From the NCBI GenBank assembly GCA_029339505.1, contig JAQISU010000124.1, forward strand, positions 181,001 to 245,000: a DNA stretch of 64,000 bases. Direction: 5' to 3'. The stretch's first letter is position 1, and each line of letters begins with the position of its first letter. Below the pieces are notes generated by a model. The model did no database searches. It saw only the letters and a program-made list of their open reading frames with translations, and was not told the DNA's origin. Shown here in pieces: positions 55,936-64,000 of this stretch. The DNA is from Unio delphinus. Its lineage: Eukaryota; Mollusca; Bivalvia; Unionida; Unionidae. A program made the translations under genes and the position numbers.

Positions 55936-56063
55936 TCACAAAGACTTCAGTGGTTTAAGTGTGATAAAATCTTAATGCTCAATGTATTCAACTTTTAGGG
56001 TTCAAAATTTGACACTTTACAGTTTAAATTAATGAGAGTAAGTTTAATTTTTCCCAACTCCTG

Positions 56064-56420
56064 ACTTCCATACAGTATCGAATGGCTTCCATACAGTATC
56101 GAATGGCTTCAATACAGTATCGAGTGGCTTCCATACAGTATCGAATGGCTTCCATACAGTATCGAATGGCTTCGATACAGTATCGAGTGGCTTCCATACA
56201 GTATCGAGTGGCTTCCATACAGTATCGAATGGCTTCGATACAGTGCCGAATGGCTTCAATACAGTATCGAGTGGCTTCCATACAGTATCGAATGGCTTCC
56301 ATACAGTATCGAATAGCTTCCATACAATATCGAGTGGCTTCCATACAGTGCCGAATGCCTTCCACACAGCATTAAATGCCTTCAATAGTGTTGAATGCCT
56401 TCCATATAGTGTCGAATACC
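56064..56420 (+). repeat. 20-bp minisatellite, about 17 copies
   Basis: Unit CTTCCATACAGTATCGAATGG with phase period 20; the last units are more diverged. Long ORFs on both strands (up to 183 codons) are translations of the repeat. Confidence 0.96.
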
Positions 56421-57384
56421 TTTTCGAACTGCTATATCCACAAGATAATATATTTCTTGCTTGCTTTATAATTTCTATAAGAATGTGCAGAGAAAAAATA
56501 TTATCTAGAGGAAAATATATTTTTAATGATAGCGGACTGATTTTTCTTTTAAAGTATCGGTCGTCTGTAACTAATCGTATAATTACCATAAACAAGTATT
56601 ACTGACAGTGCTGGTTTATATGTCGGGTTCAACGGCATCACCATAGACCCTCATCGGCCGTCGCAACATGCGTCGGCATTCAAAACCTGTTTGTTTGCCT
56701 CACTAATTACTCCTAATAATTGCACAGATCCAAATCTACAGGCGCACTGTGCAATGACAAATCTGGGCTTATGCAGTTTGCAGTTGGATCCAACTTGTTA
56801 GCGAGTACACACGGTCTTTCGCAAACCTGGGCAAACATTTTTACTTGTAAACTGAACAGCATATTTCAACTGAGAAAGAAATTCATTTTATGGTTTGCAT
56901 AGATTTAATTACTTTAGCTACTTTCGTTAATGATTATATTCACTAAGATCTTCACATACTAGCAAATCAATTTAAGTCAGCGCATCAGCGGTGAACAGTG
57001 GTGAATGGCCTATTTTCAATTTCGGTCTTAAACCGAGAGTTGGACACAAAGTTAAACTCTTGTGCAACAACGCACAAGGATTAGGTTTGCAAAAAAATAG
57101 GGGGTGTTTTTGCGATGTATCAAACGCGTAACTGTATCCATCTATGGTAGGTATTTCGTTTTGTTTTAAAAATAACTAAAATTAAGTTTTTTTTAAATAA
57201 TCGAGATGTTAGGTTTAAAAGAAATTCAAATATGGTGCCACCTCATAAATGGGTCGCTCTAGTTGCTGGCATGCATTCGACAAATTGTGCCAGGGACTAA
57301 CCCGGTAAAGGACAGTTTTTATACATAAATTGGATGTTGCATACACCTGCCTAGTATATAAATTCAAAACAAAACAATATACGA
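56421..57384. other. AT-rich sequence, nothing recognised
   Basis: No supported gene. Confidence 0.5.
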
Positions 57385-57880
57385 GTGAGGTGAAAAAGGT
57401 ACATAGTTTTGGATAGGTATAATAGAGCAAAACATAAGAATATAATTCGCTTGACCTGACAAGTCAATGGTAACTCATAAAAAATAACGTTTATGCACCC
57501 ATCCCCAAATTTATACGCGCATTTTTTTTTCATGTCTGAAGGCCATTTTTTAGAACATGTGATACTCAGTGCAAACACAAAGCCATTTCCGTAGGTGATA
57601 ATTTTGAAAAAACACTACTTAATAGATTGATTCAATTCAAATAGTTGTCATAATGGCAGTCTTTGAGATAGTCTACTTGCCTTGAACCAACGAGTCTCTG
57701 CTTAGTCTGGTTCCCTGCTTAGTATGCTCCCATGCGTTGCACATGGGAGCATACTAAGCAGGGAACCAGACTAGTCTCTGCTGTAAGTGGCTAGCTCTGC
57801 TTCTTAACCAACGTTTGGTATTTCGCTGGCTACATACTGTGCAATGACAATTTGCAGTGTACATGCCTCATATCAATTTC
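57385..57880 (+). repeat. Dispersed repeat B, copy 2, with fold-back insertion
   Basis: Aligns to 23939-24325 plus 25130-25195. It is interrupted at 57703-57772 by a palindrome that copy 1 lacks. Confidence 0.7.
57704..57772. repeat. Perfect 31-bp-arm palindrome with flanking 10-bp duplication
   Basis: Arms 57704-57734 and 57742-57772 are exact reverse complements (AGTCTGGTTCCCTGCTTAGT...), with a 7-nt loop. AGTCTCTGCT stands on both sides (57693-57702 and 57773-57782), and only one such site is implied by the related copy near 24260. It therefore looks like a tiny insertion with target duplication, or a template-switch product. Confidence 0.9.
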
Positions 57881-58849
57881 AAGAACAATACAAGCCGGAT
57901 AGACCAATTTCCATATCTTTAATATTACAAAATAATAACTTAACCTTATATTAACAAATTTGCCAGCGGCCAATTTACGAAAACTGTCCCATGCCACCTA
58001 ATATAATAACAGCAGCGTTCGGGCATGGCGAACTAATTTATTCCAAAAGAAAGAGAGTGAAGTAGGCTCGCTTGTTTAAATGGATCTGAAGAGAAAAAAT
58101 GTCCATAAATTAGATAACTTAGTAATTTATAATAACATCATATAAAAATCATCTACCGTATCCGACGCAGCGCGGCGTAGCGTTCGTTTTCATTAGTGGT
58201 CATCAAATCTTGTGTTCCAGCTTTCGACTGAAATTGGTTGAACCATGGTTGTCACCAATCAACAGGGGTTGATTTTGTACGCATGTGAAAAATGTCGGTG
58301 TTTTTCAGTTCGACTGAGAAATTAATTGCACATAATGTGATGAAAGTCAATATGACCTAGATTTATAGGCGCCCAGTAATGTTAGGACCAATCTTTTTCA
58401 AGATTCAGAATTATTCAGGGCATTTGACATATGCGACTTGTTGGCACGTATCAGCGGCATTTGGGCTTCATTGGCTGAATGAAACGTTAGGAACTGTAAA
58501 GAAACATGAATAAATGACTGTTGTTGTTACAAAGTCATTTTGTGAGGCACTAAAAAAAATATTTATCTGAAGTTAAATTATATGTCCGCTTCCGAGATAC
58601 TGCAATATGTCAACATGTATAGTAAGTAACACGTTGAAACTGTGACCTCTTACTACAAAAAGGACCTAACGGGAGTCAATATGGCTGCAGCGAAAAAAGG
58701 ACCTGTGACAAATTGCACTTATTTTCCGTATCAAATAAAGAAACGATAATACATTGATGCATGCCCATGTCTAGCCATTATACCTTCTAATGTTATTAAA
58801 TGTCACGACAAATGTCATAGAGCTTTTATATATAAAAAATTATAAATTT

Positions 58850-58852
<3 letters not shown>
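57881..58852. other. AT-rich sequence, nothing recognised
   Basis: No supported gene. Confidence 0.5.

Positions 58853-58924
<72 letters not shown>
58853..58924. repeat. (TC)n microsatellite
   Basis: About 36 TC units. Confidence 0.97.
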
Positions 58925-58926
<2 letters not shown>

Positions 58927-59930
58927 AAGTTCTTTACGCCGAAAGCTGTTGCTATGATGGGGTAATGGATGAAAATGTTGGATACACAGTGGAAGAGAGT
59001 TCTATTATTATTAATATTTTCATCATTTGCTTTTTAATATAATGAATAATCATTTGAAGCTTAGAAAAGTTCGTGCAAGACGGTCCCTCATTTAGCAAAC
59101 TGGTTTGAAAACACCAAACAACTACATGTGCCAAATATAGAAAGAGTTATCAGAGGCGTTTAAATGTCAAAGAAACATAGATTTACATTTTCAAGACGAC
59201 TCAAAAGAAGAAAAGTAAAGATTGATTGGATAACACAAACCGAGACCATAACTCGTTTGACGAAGTGGGACTGTCAAGCGAATTTTTACATATTATTTTC
59301 CTATGCAAAAGACCCGATTGTGAAGCTACTTGTATTTGACCCTGCTATTATCACTATACATTTATATACTCAGAAGTGTCGCCCAAAAATGTGGAACACT
59401 CCCGAACCACCCGTCCACTCACCGGTATCCGAGGTGTCTATTTTTTTTTTTTTTAATATGAATTAAGGTCGCATGCGCAACTATGTGCTTTCGCGACCAG
59501 TTAATGCCCGAGGGTCGGGCTATTTGATTGGTCGGGACCAAAGGTAACTTTGACTACACTAGGCTGTGTTGTCGCAGTCTCCCCGGCACCCGCGTTAAAT
59601 GGCAGTCTCGCCTTAGAGTAAAATGTCGGGTCACGGCAAAGCAGGAAGGCAGAACAAATACCAATGTTGTGTAAGCCACCTGTGCAATTATATCAAATCC
59701 ATATAGTCATAGAATTTTTCATCTTTCCTAACAATAAATATTTCTAGTACATAGTGTACATGTTGTAGGTCCTTAACAAATTTAATTGCTAAAATGTCTT
59801 AGCGACATAAATAAGTGTAGTCACTGTTAGGTATTTTAGCTTGTTAATTTTGAGCGGTGGTCAAAATTGATCAAGTTAGATTTCGAGAAAGAGATTGTTT
59901 GAAAAGGGTTCTCGTACCAAATTAGAACCC
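58925..59930. other. No supported gene
   Basis: The 100-codon ORF at 59164-59466 has a basic start but a low-complexity end and no recognised domain. Confidence 0.45.
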
Positions 59931-60240
59931 TAGGGAGAAAAATAAAATAAAATAAAATAAAATTTAAAAAATTAAAACAAATTAAAAATTAAAAATATTT
60001 AAAAATATATATATATAAAAATTAATTTTAAAAAAAAAGTAAAAAAAAAAAAAAAAAAAAAATGAAAAATTAAAAAAAAAAGATTAGAGTTTGGTGTTAT
60101 TTCATTTCTTCCTTCTTCTTTTTCTCTTCCTTTCCCTTTTTTCTTTCCCACTTTCTTCCTACTACCTTCTTCCCTCTTTCTTTCTTTTTCCTTCTTCCAT
60201 CCTTCTTTTCCCTTTCCTTTTACTTTTTCTTGCCGGTTTG
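59931..60240. repeat. A-rich then CT-rich low-complexity tract
   Basis: (AAAAT)n and long A runs to 60090, followed by a polypyrimidine tract. ORFs in it are low-complexity. Confidence 0.9.
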
Positions 60241-60498
60241 TTGGTGTTATGTTTCCTTGAGCTATCACTATTTGATCCCGGTGTTCTCATCACACTTATC
60301 TTGCCACTTGCCGGTTGACTGGTTTTACTGTACCTACATTGTGCCACTACTTAGTGTAATGTTCTCTTTTTTCCCCCTTCTCCTTCTTCCCTTTCTCCCG
60401 TTTCTTCCTTTTTTCCTCGCATTACAATGTTTATATTATCCCCCCTTTCCCTTCCTTTCCCCTTTTCTATTTTATTTTATATATTTATTTTAGGGTAA

Positions 60499-60785
60499 TG
60501 TTAAGTTGTTCTGCTTTTTTAAGCTAGCGGTATTACTATCCGCTCTGGCCCCTTTAACCGATATGGCCTCGTTAATTATTTATCTATTTGATAGTTATAA
60601 TTTTTTTTTTTTTTGGTCCGTTTATTTAAGGCATTGTTACGTGGGTCTGTTTTTTGAGCTAGCGATGTTATTATCTGCTCTGACCCCTTGATTGATAAAT
60701 ATTAACTCTTTGGCTATGTTTATGTTTATTTACTTATTTGATGGTTTTGATATTTATATTTTGTGTTTTATGTCTATTGATTTTA
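60499..60785 (-). repeat. Diverged tandem duplication, about 140 bp, after LINE end
   Basis: GCTTTTTTAAGCTAGCGGTATTACTATCCGCTCTG (60512) recurs as GTTTTTTGAGCTAGCGATGTTATTATCTGCTCTG (60650), with further similarity around. It lies on the 3' side of the minus-strand LINE fragment and may be its 3' UTR. Confidence 0.6.
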
Positions 60786-61301
60786 GGTAATTAAGTATAT
60801 TTATATAGGTAGCATTTACGTTTTTGTTATACCTTTTATCTAGAATTTGGGGAAATGATGTAACTGAGTCAAGTTTTCTTTGTTGTAGTTGGAAGACGGT
60901 ACGTTGTCGATGGTATTTGTGACATATGTTGAATACATGTTCCAATGTTTCAGTTTCTGGACAGTGTGGACATTTATCCGGCGTGGGTCCTGTACTTATA
61001 TGTTTCATAAAGCTGCCATTTAGTAGTGTTTTACCTGTTCTGATTCTGTTGATTATTTTAATATCAATGGCTGCAAGGCTTTTTGGTAAACGTTGGGTTC
61101 TAGTGACCTCTTTTTGTAGTTGGTATAGATGTCTACCCTTTGTGGAGTTTTCCCATTGTTGTTGCCATTTATTATTAATTCTGTCCCTGACTTGACTATA
61201 TAGTTCCTGAGTGTTGTACTGTACGGGTTCAATTTGGTCTTTAGGTGTCTATGTACTCTATGACAACGCATAGGCGTATAATCCGCCGTCGTGGAAGACA
61301 A
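60754..61301 (-). mobile_element. LINE C-terminal fragment with CCHC-type end
   Basis: The minus strand encodes RIRTGKTLLNG, then CPHCPETETLEHVFNICHKY, the C-x2-C...H-x4-C zinc end found after the RNase H or endonuclease region of several LINE clades (I/R2-like). One frame change separates it from the upstream ORF (61301-61053). Degraded. Confidence 0.75.
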
Positions 61302-61689
61302 GCGGCTGCAGTGCCGTTATCCGGCGTTTGAACACCATGCAAAAGAGTGAAAATAAAAGGCATTTAATCATTGGATAAACAGGCAGAAAGTATGTAGCGA
61401 TAAATAAGTTAAGGGGATGCACTGACGTACTGTGTACTAATTAAGAATTTTGTTGCACAGCGCACTAATACACAAAACTGTTTAGATGCATGTCGTACAT
61501 ACACAAGTGTCAGCAACGTTTCAGAAAAGTGATACATTGAAGACGAGACTAGAAAAATCATTATACACTTATGTACATATATGTTTAGTTATTAATCAAA
61601 GCGTTACAACATTAAATTTATTCAAGCTAAATTGTTTTTTTTTTGTTTATCTTATATTCTTGTCTCCTTCTTCTTCTCTATAGAGTGTT
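61302..61689. other. AT-rich sequence, nothing recognised
   Basis: No supported gene. Confidence 0.5.
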
Positions 61690-61862
61690 GGGAGCACAGG
61701 ACAAGATTCATTTTTACGCCCCCGCCCCCCACTTTGAAACCCATTTTTTGTCATCAATAAAATCACCATCACCAATTTCAAAGCCCATTTTGGCGCCCCC
61801 ACTAGTCTGGCGCCCGGGCCCTGGGCCATCTACGCCCCCCCCCCCCCCCCCGCTACGCCTCT
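61690..61862. repeat. GC-rich dispersed repeat fragment with C-run
   Basis: GGGCCCTGGGCCATCTACG followed by about 16 C and GCTACGCCTC. This looks like the end of a GC-rich DNA transposon/MITE, not identified. Confidence 0.4.
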
Positions 61863-62396
61863 TTCCTTCTCTCTGTATGTAGATATTGTAACAAACCTAA
61901 GGTCTCCGTTTATAGTTTTTGTTTCACTTCTAGTGATTATTTCATTATGAGTCGGTGCTGTGAAAATATTTCTAGAAGCAGACATCTAAATGTAGATTAT
62001 TCATGAGATATATGACAGAATTCATTAGTTTCGTACAATGAACCCTCCATAATTTGTTAAGTAAGGAAAATATCTCGACATGTTGAGGTGTTCGTGTTTA
62101 GTAATTTGCGATAGGAATTCGTCTTTGTATTGGGTGTCTTGAGTCGTGTTTTGTATTGCATGGCATGAAGTACAAATATTGGGCTCATAAAGGATTACTA
62201 ATAATTAAAAAAGTGTGAAATAAGAGAAGAACATGCAAGTGTGAAATTTGTTTCGTGAATTATGATCAATAAGTGATTAGATATAATTATTTTGGCAACA
62301 TTCGCGGGTTTAAGAACTTCTCCGACGAAATAAAAATGTTGTCTTGAGTTTCCTGGAAATAGGTGAAAGCAATCAACCTCAAGCCAGGCTTGTGTA

Positions 62397-62752
62397 TTGG
62401 ATTCGCTAGGTTTGTTTGTTTGTTTGTTTGATTAGGATTTTTAACGTAGCTTTAACAATTTTTCAGTCATATCGCTACGATGTCTGCAGTGAGGCAATTT
62501 ATAGTGTTGTCTACCACTGGGGCATCATGCCGCAGACATGTAGCATGATGTCCCACCCAGTCACATTATCCTGACTCCAGGCCGACCAGTCCTAACACTA
62601 ACCTCTTAATGCTGAACGTCAAGCGAGGCAGCTGTTAGTACCATGTTTGTAAGTCTTTGGTATGACTCGGCCGGGGATGGAACTCACGACCTCCCGCTTC
62701 CGCGGCGGACGCTCTAACCACTAGGCCATCGGAGTGGTTGGATTCGCTAGGT
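62397..62752 (-). mobile_element. tRNA-derived SINE, copy 2, full length with 15-bp TSDs
   Basis: TTGGATTCGCTAGGT occurs at 62397-62411 and 62738-62752. The SINE (62412-62737) reads on the minus strand: a tRNA-like head with A box TGGCCTAGTGGTTAGAGCG and B box GGTCGTGAGTTCCATCCC, a body shared with the 25-kb copy, and an (AAAC)n tail. Complete TSDs and an intact A box indicate a recent insertion. The head is part of the SINE, not a tRNA gene. Confidence 0.93.
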
Positions 62753-64000
62753 GGTGAGACCCTTTGCGTGTAATAATATGAATGGATGTATGCATTTATT
62801 TATCGTATAATAATAATTTATGCATATGAGTATGTATGTGTGTTCGAACGCACGATGCGTGAATAAATTTACTAAGTCTTGATGGTATTAAACTATTTGG
62901 GCATTGAGGGAATAAACTTTTAATTTTGACGCAAATAAAAATAAAATAGAATGAAAATACATGTTCCAGAACAAAAGTACTATAGAAATATGACAAAAGG
63001 AGAAAATTATACTGTTATATATTACTGTAAATTTCTTTGTTGTAACACTGTGCACTACGACTTACTTTGTGTAAATAGTTTGCTTTAGAGTTCAAAATCG
63101 TACTCAAAATTTCAATTAACTCGAAGCAAGCTTTCTAATAAAAAGTTCTAGCTAAGGTATTACTGAAAACACTGTTAAAGGTAATAAAAACTTTTATTAA
63201 GAAAACGGATACAAAATATGGGGTATATTTCAGTATACAAAACAAAAACCAACATACAGACGACTTGGTGCATCACAATTTGAACAGTAATAGTTGAAAA
63301 GAAATTTGAATTTGTTTTTAAAATCTAATTTTAATGTAGGAGCATGCAATTGAAGTAACTCTGATAAGTAACTTATTCCATGCATCTAACGATATAACGA
63401 TAAGACAACTCTCTCCAGTCATTTCATTAGCAACAATCTTGAAATTATTCTCTCTCCCCATTCTCATTCTTTCTTTCCACTTACACACTTATATAGTAAA
63501 TGTAATAGAAGAAAAAAGACAATAAAAACATCTAGTATATTTAATTTTGGAAGGAAGCTAATCATTGTCAATGCTATGATGTAAAAATTGGTCTAATAAA
63601 AAATAATACTGTTCATATATGTACTTAGCTATAATCGATCAAAATCAGCTATAATCTATTCCACAACTAACGCATCAAATTTCATACTGAATGAATTAGT
63701 GTTTCTTTTTTGTTTTTGTTGTGTTTGTTCTTTTCTTTTCTTTAAAAAAGAGATTATGGTAAACCTAGATAGGGTACCATATTACAAACCACACCTACAG
63801 TGTACATTGCGTTGAAAAGTTGTCAATTAAACAATCATAATTTACAAATGTCCTAGTATCTTACGTTAAAATGAAGATCTTGATTAAGAAGTAACTAGAG
63901 CGGAACGCCACACGAAATGCCCTCATCCAAGAACAGTGAATGATAATGGACGCTGTCAATAATCCGAAATGAGATAAACAATATTACGCATTATTTGGGA
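62753..64000. other. AT-rich sequence, nothing recognised
   Basis: No supported gene, RNA or transposon end. Confidence 0.55.

Noticed and set aside
56024..56605. ORFs of 97-183 residues on both strands
   Set aside because: All read through the 20-bp minisatellite in different frames.
60091..60493. Phe/Leu/Pro-rich ORFs
   Set aside because: Translation of a polypyrimidine tract.
62640..62737. tRNA gene
   Set aside because: The A and B boxes are the head of a SINE with target duplications; the B box is altered and the body follows directly.

Overview
The window looks like AT-rich, repeat-dense nuclear DNA of a marine invertebrate, most likely a lophotrochozoan and plausibly a bivalve mollusc. 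This is inferred from the mix of repeats: long microsatellites, many minisatellites, a tRNA-headed SINE with target duplications, broken APE-type LINEs, a degraded Ty3/gypsy pol and a Polinton. No multi-exon host gene can be assigned with confidence. Two possible host exons are listed at low confidence.

The one gene-dense island is a complete Polinton/Maverick (adintovirus-like) endogenous virus of 16.4 kb at 38093-54478. It has 227-bp terminal inverted repeats, identical over the outer 206 bp as read by eye, AG...CT ends and a 5-6 bp target duplication GAAAG(A). The left half carries replication and integration genes on both strands: packaging ATPase (-), a zinc-ribbon ORF whose -1 frame continues into a parvovirus-VP1-like phospholipase A2 domain, an rve integrase (+), an HNH ORF (-), a 1052-residue divergent PolB/SF1-helicase fusion (-) and a two-module zinc protein (+). 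A 2.2-kb middle section has no large gene. It holds triplicated promoter-like repeats, a palindromic CRE, a fold-back repeat, two small ORFs and a 34-bp minisatellite. The right half is a rightward block of virion genes: two unknown or Polinton-type proteins, a pX-like protein, double-jelly-roll major capsid, a core-X-like protein, adenain-type protease, a fibre-like repeat protein, a two-TM protein and penton. Several of these genes carry an AATTGAAAA-type motif 28-58 nt before the ATG. Every ORF is open except at two 9-A homopolymers, where the reading frame changes.

West of the island: microsatellites (1.6-2.4 kb), a dispersed repeat (3.07-4.63 kb) with an inverted second copy at 54.98-55.94 kb, minisatellites of 43 bp (14.2 kb), 44 bp (17.1 kb) and 20 bp (a 5.1-kb array, 18.25-23.4 kb), a SINE, an APE-type LINE (27.7-30.5 kb), a CR1/L2-like LINE on the minus strand (33.5-30.5 kb) split by unrelated sequence, and gypsy remnants (35.5-36.8 kb). 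East of it: a 20-bp minisatellite, a diverged paralogous repeat carrying a perfect 31-bp-arm fold-back insertion with a 10-bp flanking duplication (57.7 kb), a LINE RNase-H-end fragment and a second full SINE with 15-bp target duplications.

The most unusual points are the polymerase-helicase fusion, the AUG-less phospholipase A2 frame placed after a canonical A_AAA_AAC slippery site, the matching A9 frame switch into the HNH ORF, and TIRs that carry an internal inverted copy of their own terminus.
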